From the NCBI GenBank assembly GCA_964438715.1, contig CAYTLQ010000078.1, positions 1 through 9,200 on the forward strand: a stretch of 9,200 nucleotides of DNA, given 5' to 3'. Origin of the DNA: CAYTLQ01 sp964438715. GTDB taxonomy: Bacteria; Bacteroidota; Ignavibacteria; Ignavibacteriales; Ignavibacteriaceae. Below the pieces are notes generated by a model. That model worked only from the letters and a program-made list of their open reading frames with translations, ran no database searches and had not been told where the DNA came from. Shown here one piece after another: positions 1 to 7,166 of the stretch. Within the stretch, counting starts at the first letter, position 1; the number at the start of each line of letters is the position of its first letter. A program made the translations under genes and the position numbers.

Positions 1-331
1 GTGCAATAATAGTAATTGTGGGCGTATCACTGGTAAGAAATGCAGTCCATGTGTACATAAAAGCGAGAAAAGGAGATCCGGCTTTATTAAGATATGCATA
101 AGGTCCTCCCTGGTCGGGATATGCAGTTCCCATTTCCGCAAGAATAAGTATCTGAGGGATCCAGAATAACCCGCCGATAAACCAGATGAAAACTGCATTC
201 AGCGGTGAGCCCGCATATTTCGCAACTATCGGAAGATTGAGAAACACTCCTGAACCAATCACTGCTCCGATTATCACGGAAGATGCCTGAAGAAAATTAA
301 GCGTTCTTTTCGGGCTGGCAGAATTATCCAA
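1..331 (-). CDS. APC-superfamily amino-acid permease, N-terminal part (cut by window edge)
   Basis: I translated this from the reverse complement; about 110 residues are present and the rest lies beyond the left edge. It is an integral inner-membrane transporter, expected to take up amino acids by proton or sodium symport or by exchange. TM1 carries the unwound-helix substrate motif G-A-V-I-G-S-G-V-F (about residues 22-30), followed by a second hydrophobic helix (about 44-66) ending in AEMGTAYP, then QGGPYAYL (74-81) and the start of TM3 with FMYTW. These are the hallmarks of the LAT/APC permease group. The frame closes at an in-frame TAA just upstream, so the start must be close. TTG at 331-329 is the best candidate, with an AAAAGG-like ribosome site about 13 nt upstream, inside the end of the peptidase gene. 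That puts the start 2 bp after the peptidase stop and suggests translational coupling. Substrate cannot be told from this fragment. Confidence 0.88.
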   Translation of the reverse strand, partial: MDNSASPKRTLNFLQASSVIIGAVIGSGVFLNLPIVAKYAGSPLNAVFIWFIGGLFWIPQILILAEMGTAYPDQGGPYAYLNKAGSPFLAFMYTWTAFLTSDTPTITIIA

Positions 332-333
332 AA

Positions 334-2004
334 TTAACCACAGACCTTTTTAAAGACTCTCAGAAAGTTTTCACCAAGAAGTTTCTTCACTTCAGTTATT
401 GTATAACCTCTTTTCAGGAGAGCTTCGGTGAGTTTTGGTAGCTTTGATACATTTTCTAATCCTATTGGTACTGTTTCTATACCATCATAATCCGATCCTA
501 TCGCAACATAATCAATTCCGACTCTGTTTTTAATATAGTCTATATGTTTTATCACTGTATCAATAGAGGCTGTGTTTGTTGCTGTAAGAAAAGCAGGATA
601 GAAAACAACACCTATAACTCCGCCGTGTGCCGCTATACTATCAATTTGTGCATCATTAAGATTTCGGTAATGGTTCCGCAATTTCCTCACACCGCAGTGA
701 GTATCAATTATGGGATTTTTTGTAATTGCCAGAATATCCCAAATAGTTTTTATACCTGTATGGGCAACATCGATAAGCACTCCCATTGAATCGAGTAATT
801 GAATTACCTGTCTTCCAAAATCAGATAATCCGACGGTGTTTGTCCTTGAATCTTGTGCGGAAACTGCCCAGGTAGTGCTATTATTCCATGTTATAGTGAG
901 GTAACGCATTCCCCTGTTATAAAGATTCCTTAACTTCTGAAGATCATTTTCTATTGCATGCCCACCCTCAACACAAAGTACACCGGCAAGTTTTCCATCT
1001 CCCGCAAGGCTCATAACTTCATAATAATTTCTTGCCTGCCCAATCATATTGCCGTAGCGGTTTACCTGATTTTGAAATGAATCTATCATCTCGTTCGTGT
1101 AGCTGTAGTAAGTATGTCCTATTGTATCACCCGGGCTTACCCACAAAGCAAACATCTGGGCATCAACACCACCGGCTTTAAACCGAGGAAGATCCGAATG
1201 GTTATATGTATGAGCGACTCCCAAATCATACCCCGTAACAACTTTTTCAAGCACATCATTGTGAAGATCGAATACAAAGGCATCATCATGAACAGTAATG
1301 AGAGAGAAGTCAATGTTCAAATTATTGATTGCTGTTATTGTAACTGTATCAGGCATGTAAATTAATTTTTCGGCAATAACATAGTATTCATTTGTTACCG
1401 GATTGTTTTGCAAAGATTCAACAATTCCCTGAAAAGCGATAAAATTACCCAAGCCACCATTACCAGCTCCATCGAGCTGAATCATTTTTTTTGAGATTTT
1501 TGCACCCTTAAACTCGACAGTATAAATGAGAACTCCCGCTGAGCCTTTACTGTTCCAGTCAATACCATGAAAACCTGCCTCAAGAAAAGCCTGTTTTTCA
1601 TCAAGAAGTTCACCAATGCTGTTAAACACTCGCACAGTTACAAGTCCGGAAGAAAATATCCTGAATGAAATTCTTGTGGATGGGTTAAACGGATTAGGAA
1701 AATTTTGAGCTACCTCAAATGCCTCTGGTCTTAATGCATCAGTCTCAACTCCTGTTGGGTCAAAACTAAATGACCACATTCCTGTTGAGATACTGTATGT
1801 TAAAAATTTTTGCGAAGGATTATTTTTATTTATTATCGAAATCTTCGCAGAATCAACAGGAGCGCCGGTTTTACTATCTGTTATATAGCCGGCAAAAGTA
1901 ATCTGTTGAGCGCTGTTCGTATGAATTAAAAGAAAGATTATGCAAAGCAGAAATTTTAGTAATAAATGAGGGTTAATCAAAACGAAACCGTTCAACTTCA
2001 TCAT
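334..2004 (-). CDS. Exported M19-family (membrane dipeptidase-like) peptidase with an internal T9SS sorting-type module
   Basis: Predicted zinc dipeptidase of 556 residues. A hydrophobic signal peptide ends near residue 32 (NSA|QQ); Cys21 lies inside the hydrophobic core, so I see no lipobox. Residues 36-82 look like the first half of a carboxypeptidase-regulatory-like beta domain (GYITDSKTGAPVDSA, then STGMWSF). Residues 95-178 match a type A T9SS sorting domain (FPNPFNPST at 102-110). Residues 205-236 (YYVIAEKLIYMPDTVT, ending IDFSL) resemble the second half of the regulatory domain. The M19 barrel fills 243-556. Its probable metal ligands are H248 and D250 (DLHND), E346 (VEGGHA), H415 (IDVAH) and H436 (IDTH); R447 and D505 (GSDYDG) match known substrate-site residues. 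W373 stands where renal dipeptidase has a substrate-binding His (YLTxTH). The second ATG (2001-1999) is better spaced from the GGAG ribosome site (5 nt) than the first (2 nt), so residue 1 may be dispensable. The permease follows after 2 bp. The catalytic call is firm; export route and substrate are inferred. Confidence 0.9.
   Translation of the reverse strand: MMKLNGFVLINPHLLLKFLLCIIFLLIHTNSAQQITFAGYITDSKTGAPVDSAKISIINKNNPSQKFLTYSISTGMWSFSFDPTGVETDALRPEAFEVAQNFPNPFNPSTRISFRIFSSGLVTVRVFNSIGELLDEKQAFLEAGFHGIDWNSKGSAGVLIYTVEFKGAKISKKMIQLDGAGNGGLGNFIAFQGIVESLQNNPVTNEYYVIAEKLIYMPDTVTITAINNLNIDFSLITVHDDAFVFDLHNDVLEKVVTGYDLGVAHTYNHSDLPRFKAGGVDAQMFALWVSPGDTIGHTYYSYTNEMIDSFQNQVNRYGNMIGQARNYYEVMSLAGDGKLAGVLCVEGGHAIENDLQKLRNLYNRGMRYLTITWNNSTTWAVSAQDSRTNTVGLSDFGRQVIQLLDSMGVLIDVAHTGIKTIWDILAITKNPIIDTHCGVRKLRNHYRNLNDAQIDSIAAHGGVIGVVFYPAFLTATNTASIDTVIKHIDYIKNRVGIDYVAIGSDYDGIETVPIGLENVSKLPKLTEALLKRGYTITEVKKLLGENFLRVFKKVCG
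1471..1722 (-). other. Internal T9SS type A sorting-domain-like module within the M19 peptidase
   Basis: This segment encodes residues about 95-178 of the peptidase. It starts FEVAQNFPNPFNPSTRISF, continues with VTVRVFNSIGELL and GFHGIDWN, and ends GVLIYTVEF...KKMIQL. The order of strands and motifs is the same as in the C-terminal module of the neighbouring protein (QNYPNPFNPST, VQLRVYNLLGETV, GTHKVEWN, SGVYFYELKA, RKMTYL). The usual SGVYFY motif is degenerate here (AGVLIYTV). Sorting domains of this type normally form the extreme C-terminus and are removed on export; this one is followed by about 378 residues including the whole catalytic domain. Confidence 0.85.
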
Positions 2005-2038
2005 TCTCCGGAACTATTGTATTGGCATTATTTTATGA

Positions 2039-2067
2039 AATATACCTTATAGATATACAATTAACAA
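2039..2067 (-). promoter_or_regulatory. Candidate sigma70-type promoter for the peptidase-permease pair
   Basis: Reading the minus strand, TTGTTA (2067-2062) is a -35 candidate matching 4 of 6 consensus bases, and TATATT (2044-2039) is a -10 candidate matching 5 of 6, with the ideal 17-bp spacer. Transcription would begin near 2032 and leave a leader of about 30 nt with the GGAG ribosome site just before the tandem ATGs. The surrounding DNA is AT-rich, so chance matches are possible. I could not find an equally good promoter on the plus strand for the divergent gene at 2227. Confidence 0.4.
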
Positions 2068-2226
2068 ATAGTCCAAATAGCATAAACTTATTCCTTTTCA
2101 GGAGTTTTATTAGCCTTCCAAAACTACTCGTGTGAGCAACACAATAAGGGGAAAAAAGATACTTTCATTTTTCTGGTAAATTAGATATTTTCTTTCTTTC
2201 AATTAGTAACTTAAGAGGACTCTAAG

Positions 2227-5115
2227 ATGTCGGTAAAGACACTACTTTCTTTAATCTTTTTTCTATGCAGTGTAGTTTCATTTGGGCAGATTTTCTCCGG
2301 ACCTGCTCAGGGATCTGTTGCGAGCGGAGCAATTGTAAACACAAATAATTTTTTACCATCTTCGGTAGTAACACCAGGTACTCCACGGGTATTCAATAAA
2401 ATTGATTATCAGGAACCACCGATGTACATAAATGGCGGTCAGAGTTTGAAAAATCCTGCCGATAATTATTTTGAAGATCCATCAATTACAAACAACAGTA
2501 CCGACACCAGTGCCCCTGTAATACTTCGTAGTTTTGCCGGTATTCCGGAAACAAACTCTATCCCTCCTGATCCGTATGTTGCTGTTGGTCCCAATCATAT
2601 TCTTGCAACGGTGAATACAAGTTTTGCAATTTGGGAGAAGAACGGGAGCCTTCTGAAGACTATTACTGCTAATAGTTGGTATTCATCGGTCGTGTCTAAT
2701 GTTAATGCATTTGACCCAAAAGTGATTTATGACCATTTCAATAAGCGTTGGATAATGGTCTGGCTTGATCAGAGCGACAATCCTCAGCGTTCACACCTTC
2801 TTATTTCTGTTTCCGATGATTCTATTCCCACCGGAACATGGTATAACTGGGCGCTTCGCGGTGACCTAAACGGAACCAGCCCCACCGGCGCGTGGAGCGA
2901 CTATCAGGGTGTAGGCTACGATGAAAATGCACTTTATGTAACCTCAAATCAGTTCTCCTTTGGCGGTAGTTTCCAGTACACGAAGGTTCGGATTATTCCA
3001 ACCGCTCAAATGTATGCAAACACTGCCGGTGCTGTAACATGGTGGGATATCTGGGATATTCGCTATCCTCATCAAACCGGTTCCAGGGTATTCTCCATTC
3101 GACCTGCAAGAATGTACGACAGAAATACTGATTATGCTATGATTCACGCTCCAAGCGGCGGTGCAAATTTTGTAACTGTATATAAAATTTCTAATCCGGT
3201 AACAAATCCATCATTAACCGGAGTAAATGTTTTCGTAACCCCATACTCAAGCGCTCCAAATGCAGGACAACTTGGTGGTGGCAGCCCACTCCTTGAAGGC
3301 GGCGGTAGCTCAATAAGAAATGAACCTGTTGTGCGCGAAAATCAATTATGGACTGTTCATGGAGTACGCAATCCGGTAGCTACCAGTTATTCAAGTCTGC
3401 ATTATCTTCGCATAGATCTTGGTTCGATGAATGCTGTTGAAGACTATACATTCGGCGCTTCCGGATATTTCCATTTTTACCCTGCATTAGCTGTGGATAA
3501 ATACGGTAATGTAGGTATCACTTACTCCCGTTCAGGCGATAACGAATATGCAGGCGCATATTTTACTACCCGCCTCTCCGATGATCCACCGGGATTTTCC
3601 GGAAGTAAGGTAATACAAGCGGGCAAGGGAAATTATGTTAAAACCTTTGGTGGTGACCGTAACCGCTGGGGCGATTATAATGGTATGTGGCTTGACCCGG
3701 TTACTGAGGAAAATTTATGGCTGTTCACGGAATATGCGGCAGGGACGAATACATGGGGTACTTATAACGCAGAAATTCGTCTTATTCCTTTTGAAGGGTT
3801 ACAAGCTTATAACCTTGTATCTCGTCTTGATTTTGAACCGGTTGAGGTTGGCTTTAATGGTCCCGTTATGAATGCCAAGGTAACCAACTTTGGGAAACTC
3901 CCTCTCATTATCGACAGCATCAAAGTTTCCTCTGCCGATATGAAAATATTGAATACCTTAACATTCCCCTATTCGGTAAATACTTATGATACTCTTGTTA
4001 TCGATTTACAACACCAACCCACTGTTACGGGAATTTTTGAAGATACCTTGAGATTTTATTCGAATAATCCTACCCCGATTATTGTTCCTCTGAAATTCCG
4101 TGGTTATGAAATTAACCCCGCTCCGGGCAGACAGATTTTTGCATCAACCTTAAACGGTCAGGTTGTAAAAATTGATAAGTCCACCGGTACAGGTACAGTT
4201 CTTGGAAGTTCTAACTATATCGATCTGATAAGCATGACTGTTAATCCAAAAACAAAAGTTATTTATGGCATTCGTAACAGCAGTGCTTCTAAAACGGATA
4301 TTCTTCGCTTTAATGCTACTCTGGGTGATGCATATAAACTCGCCACTATTGAAAAAACCGGTTTCACCTCGCTTGCATTCGATACTAGCGGAACACTTTA
4401 CCTTGCCGCCCGTGCCGGTAATATTTACAAAGTTACACTCCCGCAGGGAACATTACAGCAGATTGATTCTGTTAAAACAAACCTTACCGCCATTGCTTTT
4501 CATCCTGTAACTAATGAGCTCTGGGGCACAGTTTATAAGCCGTTGGGAACAGGTAAAGACAAAGTGATTAAAATACCTCTTACAAATGGCGATACTGTAA
4601 ATGTGGGAGCTACCGGATTTGCCATAGCCACAAATTGCATTTTCTTTGATGAAAACGGTACGCTTTATGGCGTAAAGGGCTCCAGCAGTACTCCTAATGA
4701 TTTGTTTACCATTAATACTTCAACCGGAGTCGGGACAATTGTTGGCTCGACAGGTATTAACGGTATTGGTGGAATTGCTTATCTTACTGATGCTCCGACT
4801 TCCGTTTCAGAATATACAAATAGCATTAGACCCGGTAAGATTGAGTTGTTCCAAAATTACCCGAATCCGTTTAATCCTTCTACAATAATTGCATTTAATC
4901 TACCGGAACCTGCTGATGTTCAGCTCCGTGTGTACAATCTTCTTGGTGAGACAGTTGCTGTGCTTATGAAAGGTTTTAAAACCGAAGGCACTCACAAAGT
5001 AGAATGGAATGTAAGCGGCAATGGTATTCCCAGCGGTGTTTATTTTTATGAGTTGAAAGCAAAAACTTCTTCCGGAGAATTCACCCAGTTCAGGAAAATG
5101 ACTTATCTCCGATAA
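2227..5115 (+). CDS. Large secreted T9SS cargo protein: propeller-like region, Ig-like domain, second propeller-like region, sorting domain
   Basis: Exported protein of 962 residues, probably released or anchored at the outer surface through T9SS; no enzymatic activity can be assigned. A signal peptide covers about residues 1-20 (SVVSFG|Q). Residues 100-518 are a beta-propeller-like region with PPDPYVAVGPNH (113-124), FDPKVIYDHFNKRW (162-175), SDYQGVGYDENALYVTSN (224-241) and RWGDYNGMWLDP (480-491), a pattern known from many secreted proteins of unknown function. A glycine-rich loop lies at 349-360. Residues 530-627 resemble a choice-of-anchor D / Hydin-type Ig-like domain (LDFEPVEVG, KVTNFG, DTLRFYSNNP). 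Residues 632-853 form a second repeat-rich, propeller-like region with units such as GQVVKIDKSTG, LAFDTSGTLY and IAFHPVTNELWG. Residues 868-962 are the sorting domain. Start choice is supported by AGAGGA at 2214-2219, 7 nt before the ATG. Transcription ends at the hairpin at 5136. Adhesion, binding or scaffold roles are all possible. Confidence 0.92.
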   Translation: MSVKTLLSLIFFLCSVVSFGQIFSGPAQGSVASGAIVNTNNFLPSSVVTPGTPRVFNKIDYQEPPMYINGGQSLKNPADNYFEDPSITNNSTDTSAPVILRSFAGIPETNSIPPDPYVAVGPNHILATVNTSFAIWEKNGSLLKTITANSWYSSVVSNVNAFDPKVIYDHFNKRWIMVWLDQSDNPQRSHLLISVSDDSIPTGTWYNWALRGDLNGTSPTGAWSDYQGVGYDENALYVTSNQFSFGGSFQYTKVRIIPTAQMYANTAGAVTWWDIWDIRYPHQTGSRVFSIRPARMYDRNTDYAMIHAPSGGANFVTVYKISNPVTNPSLTGVNVFVTPYSSAPNAGQLGGGSPLLEGGGSSIRNEPVVRENQLWTVHGVRNPVATSYSSLHYLRIDLGSMNAVEDYTFGASGYFHFYPALAVDKYGNVGITYSRSGDNEYAGAYFTTRLSDDPPGFSGSKVIQAGKGNYVKTFGGDRNRWGDYNGMWLDPVTEENLWLFTEYAAGTNTWGTYNAEIRLIPFEGLQAYNLVSRLDFEPVEVGFNGPVMNAKVTNFGKLPLIIDSIKVSSADMKILNTLTFPYSVNTYDTLVIDLQHQPTVTGIFEDTLRFYSNNPTPIIVPLKFRGYEINPAPGRQIFASTLNGQVVKIDKSTGTGTVLGSSNYIDLISMTVNPKTKVIYGIRNSSASKTDILRFNATLGDAYKLATIEKTGFTSLAFDTSGTLYLAARAGNIYKVTLPQGTLQQIDSVKTNLTAIAFHPVTNELWGTVYKPLGTGKDKVIKIPLTNGDTVNVGATGFAIATNCIFFDENGTLYGVKGSSSTPNDLFTINTSTGVGTIVGSTGINGIGGIAYLTDAPTSVSEYTNSIRPGKIELFQNYPNPFNPSTIIAFNLPEPADVQLRVYNLLGETVAVLMKGFKTEGTHKVEWNVSGNGIPSGVYFYELKAKTSSGEFTQFRKMTYLR
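4831..5112 (+). other. C-terminal T9SS type A sorting domain of the 962-residue protein
   Basis: Encodes residues 869-962. It opens with IELFQNYPNPFNPST, continues with VQLRVYNLLGETVAVL, GTHKVEWN, IPSGVYFYELKA and ends RKMTYLR at the natural C-terminus. Domains of this kind direct passage through the outer-membrane T9SS translocon and are cleaved, in characterised Bacteroidota systems by the PorU sortase. Its terminal position here is canonical and contrasts with the internal copy in the divergent peptidase gene. Confidence 0.93.
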
Positions 5116-5135
5116 GTAAACCATTTTTACATTTA

Positions 5136-5169
5136 AAAGGCTGTCTCAGAAGGGACAGCCTTTATTGTT
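5136..5169 (+). terminator. Strong intrinsic terminator after the secreted-protein gene
   Basis: AAAGGCTGTCTC (5136-5147) pairs with GGGACAGCCTTT (5152-5163) in a 12-bp stem (one G-T wobble) around an AGAA tetraloop, followed by TTTATTGTTT overlapping the stem end. It lies 20 bp after the stop codon. On the opposite strand the stem is followed by only a short T run (CCTTTTAAATG), so it might also weakly stop transcription arriving from purA, about 260 bp away. Confidence 0.85.
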
Positions 5170-5426
5170 TAAATACACTTTTTAGAGAAAGTTGAATTCT
5201 GGATATACACAAAAGGTATGAAGAATCATCGTGTGAGTACATTTGATAATATGAGCTTACGAAGAGAATGTATTTGAGGGTATTATTTTTTTTTGAGCAA
5301 AATGCAATCCGATCGCTCTTTACATTTACCACACTATCGTAAAGTCGTAACCGATGAAAAGGGCTCCGGAATAAAAGTTATAAAGCTGAGTAAAAGTTGC
5401 TCCCTAATTAAAAACACATTTACAAT
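5170..5426. other. Convergent intergenic region with no recognisable gene
   Basis: This stretch separates the ends of the secreted-protein gene and purA. I see no RNA gene, no repeat and no second hairpin with a T tract that would serve purA. A plus-strand frame starting at 5293 is open but runs antisense into the conserved C-terminus of purA, has no ribosome site and resembles no known protein. A run of nine T residues is at 5286-5294. I regard the region as non-coding. Confidence 0.6.
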
Positions 5427-6695
5427 TCAAACAAAAAAAGTCTGGTTCCTCTTTGGTCCAACAGAAATTATATCAATTTTGATATTTGCGGCGCGTGAAA
5501 TAAAATCAAGATACTCCCTCGTTATAGAAGGTAACTCATCAATTGAGGAACAAGATGTTGTACTGCATTTCCAACCGGGAAGAGTTTCATAAATAGGCGT
5601 TACTCTGGCAAGTTTACGAAAATCAGTTGGATAGGAATTAATTTTTTTGCCATCAATTTCGTAAGAGACGCAAACTTTTATTTCATCAAATGTATCGAGT
5701 ACATCCAATTTAGTTATTGCGACAGAATCTATACCATTGACCATTGCTGAATATTTCACAAGAGGCGCGTCAAACCAACCACACCTTCGGGGTCTTCCGG
5801 TGGTTGCACCATATTCATTTCCTAATTTCCGAAGGTTTTCTCCATGTTCACCGACTAATTCCGTTGGGAAAGGACCCTCTCCTACCCTAGTGGTATATGC
5901 TTTTACTATACCAATGACTGAATCAATTTTGTTGGGAGGAATGCCTGTTCCTGTACAAGCGCCTCCACTTGTGGGGTTTGATGATGTTACATAAGGATAG
6001 GTACCATGGTCAACATCAAGCAGTGCTCCCTGCGCACCTTCGAGTAAAACTGATTTTCCTTCTTCAATAGCAGTGTTCAACAGTGCTGCTGTATCAGTAA
6101 TAAATTCATCCATTTGTTTGTCAAACTCGAGATATTGTTTTACAATAGCCTCAACATCCATTGCAGCATGATTGAACTGATGCTCGAGAAGTGAATTTTT
6201 TTCACGGAGGTTCATCCGGATTTTTTCTTCAAGAACTTTATGATCTAATAAATCTATAATTCTTATCCCCTGACGGGCATATTTGTCATAATAACACGGT
6301 CCGATGCCACGACCGGTTGTACCAATTTTGTTTTTTCCACTCTCATTTAAAGAATCAATGACCTTATGATACGGCATTATAAGGTGAGCATTATGACTTA
6401 TAAATAAACGGTTTTTCACAGAAATGCCGTTTTTCCCTAATACTTCAATTTCCTCAAGCAGTGCAACAGGATCTACCACAACACCATTTCCAATAACACA
6501 GATTACATCTTCCCTTAAAATTCCGGAGGGAATAAGATGTAAAACATATTTTTTATCACCAATCTCAACAGTGTGGCCTGCATTTGCGCCACCCTGATAC
6601 CGCGCAACTACCTGATATTTCTCGCTAAGAAGATCAACTATTTTCCCTTTTCCTTCATCGCCCCACTGACTGCCTACTACAATTGTAACACTCAT
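5427..6695 (-). CDS. purA: Adenylosuccinate synthetase
   Basis: Cytoplasmic enzyme that joins IMP and aspartate with GTP hydrolysis to give adenylosuccinate, the first committed step from IMP to AMP. It is 422 residues, close to the usual 420-430, and appears intact. Visible signatures are the GTP loop QWGDEGKGK (10-18) with catalytic Asp13, ARYQGGANAGHTV (31-43) with His41, the IMP-site segment GTTGRGIGPCY (125-135), SSNPTSGG (238-245), TTRVGEGPFPTEL (268-280), ATTGRPRRCGWFD (297-309), and the guanine-recognition ITKLD (327-331). The C-terminal SVGPKRNQT matches the usual S-x-GP-x-R block, with Lys where Asp is common. The ATG at 6695 fits the family N-terminus exactly but has no purine-rich ribosome site in front of it. 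A terminator of the STAS gene lies 23-53 bp upstream, so purA probably needs its own promoter or read-through; no purine-biosynthesis neighbours are in view. Confidence 0.98.
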   Translation of the reverse strand: MSVTIVVGSQWGDEGKGKIVDLLSEKYQVVARYQGGANAGHTVEIGDKKYVLHLIPSGILREDVICVIGNGVVVDPVALLEEIEVLGKNGISVKNRLFISHNAHLIMPYHKVIDSLNESGKNKIGTTGRGIGPCYYDKYARQGIRIIDLLDHKVLEEKIRMNLREKNSLLEHQFNHAAMDVEAIVKQYLEFDKQMDEFITDTAALLNTAIEEGKSVLLEGAQGALLDVDHGTYPYVTSSNPTSGGACTGTGIPPNKIDSVIGIVKAYTTRVGEGPFPTELVGEHGENLRKLGNEYGATTGRPRRCGWFDAPLVKYSAMVNGIDSVAITKLDVLDTFDEIKVCVSYEIDGKKINSYPTDFRKLARVTPIYETLPGWKCSTTSCSSIDELPSITREYLDFISRAANIKIDIISVGPKRNQTFFV

Positions 6696-6717
6696 ACATT
6701 ACTATCTAAAAATTTGG

Positions 6718-6748
6718 CAAAATAAAACTCCGGCTGTTTGCCGGAGTT
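6718..6748 (-). terminator. Intrinsic terminator of the STAS gene, just upstream of purA
   Basis: On the minus strand AACTCCGGC (6748-6740) pairs perfectly with GCCGGAGTT (6734-6726) in a 9-bp, GC-rich stem around a 5-nt loop (AAACA), followed by TTATTTT. The T tract exists only in this direction, so it acts on transcription leaving the STAS gene. It begins 26 bp after that gene's stop and ends only about 23 bp before the purA start codon. Confidence 0.85.
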
Positions 6749-6773
6749 AAAAAACTTTTAATAAACGCTAACC

Positions 6774-7112
6774 TTAAGCAAAACTTTTTACAGCTTCATC
6801 AACAGAGTCATAAGTTTCAAAAATCGAAATAAGTTTTGTAATCATGAGAAGGCTGTGAATTTTTTCAGTTACACATGCCAGCTTCATTGCACCACCGCCA
6901 TTTTTTACAGAAGTAAGGCCGCTAATCATCATTCCCAATCCGGAGCTGTTCATAAATTTTACATCTGCCAGATCAACAACAATTTTTTTCTTACCCTCCG
7001 CAATTAGCGATTTTATTTTTTCACTGAATTCTGCCGCTTCGGGTCCGCCCATAACATTACCGGAAATCTCGATAACAACAGCCTCGTAGCGTTCGGTGAC
7101 TTTAATTTTCAT
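6774..7112 (-). CDS. STAS-domain protein, anti-sigma factor antagonist type (SpoIIAA/RsbV-like)
   Basis: A single-domain protein of 112 residues, the normal size for this family. Such proteins bind and sequester an anti-sigma kinase when unphosphorylated, and are switched off by phosphorylation on a conserved serine. The strand-helix pattern is typical: VVIEISGNV (12-20), a helix around 24-38, KKIVVDLADVKFMNSSGLG (42-60), and a C-terminal helix at 103-111. Ser57, the second Ser of NSSG, aligns with phosphorylated Ser58 of B. subtilis SpoIIAA; the preceding Asp of the classic DSSG is Asn55 here. AGGAG lies 7 nt before the ATG, confirming the start. No kinase, phosphatase or sigma factor gene is nearby in the window, so the partner is unknown. 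The gene appears to be a single-gene transcript ended by the hairpin at 6718-6748. Other STAS roles outside sigma control are possible. Confidence 0.93.
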   Translation of the reverse strand: MKIKVTERYEAVVIEISGNVMGGPEAAEFSEKIKSLIAEGKKKIVVDLADVKFMNSSGLGMMISGLTSVKNGGGAMKLACVTEKIHSLLMITKLISIFETYDSVDEAVKSFA

Positions 7113-7137
7113 TGAATACTCCTGAATTGTTCAATTA

Positions 7138-7166
7138 AATTTACGGATATAGGGTTTCTTTTGCAA
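7138..7166 (-). promoter_or_regulatory. Candidate promoter of the STAS gene
   Basis: On the minus strand TTGCAA (7166-7161) and TAAATT (7143-7138) are separated by 17 bp, each matching 4 of 6 sigma70 consensus bases. Transcription would start near 7131, giving a leader of about 18 nt carrying the AGGAG ribosome site. The match is weak and the DNA is AT-rich, so this is tentative. Confidence 0.3.

Noticed and set aside
2120..2240. Bacteroidota-type promoter (TAnnTTTG) for the secreted-protein gene
   Set aside because: Only partial AT-rich matches such as TATTTTCT near 2187 are seen, without a supported -33 element; nothing better than chance.
2128..5240. Shared 9-mer TCGTGTGAG near 2128 and near 5229 as a possible repeat
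   Set aside because: Nine-base identities are expected many times by chance in a 9.2-kb window, and the flanks do not match.
5293..5592. Plus-strand open frame of 99 residues between the secreted-protein gene and purA
   Set aside because: More than half is antisense to the conserved C-terminus of purA, there is no ribosome site, and the predicted peptide has no recognisable pattern.
5737..5994. Plus-strand open frame of 85 residues
   Set aside because: Lies entirely opposite highly conserved purA sequence (TTGRPRRCGWFD region).
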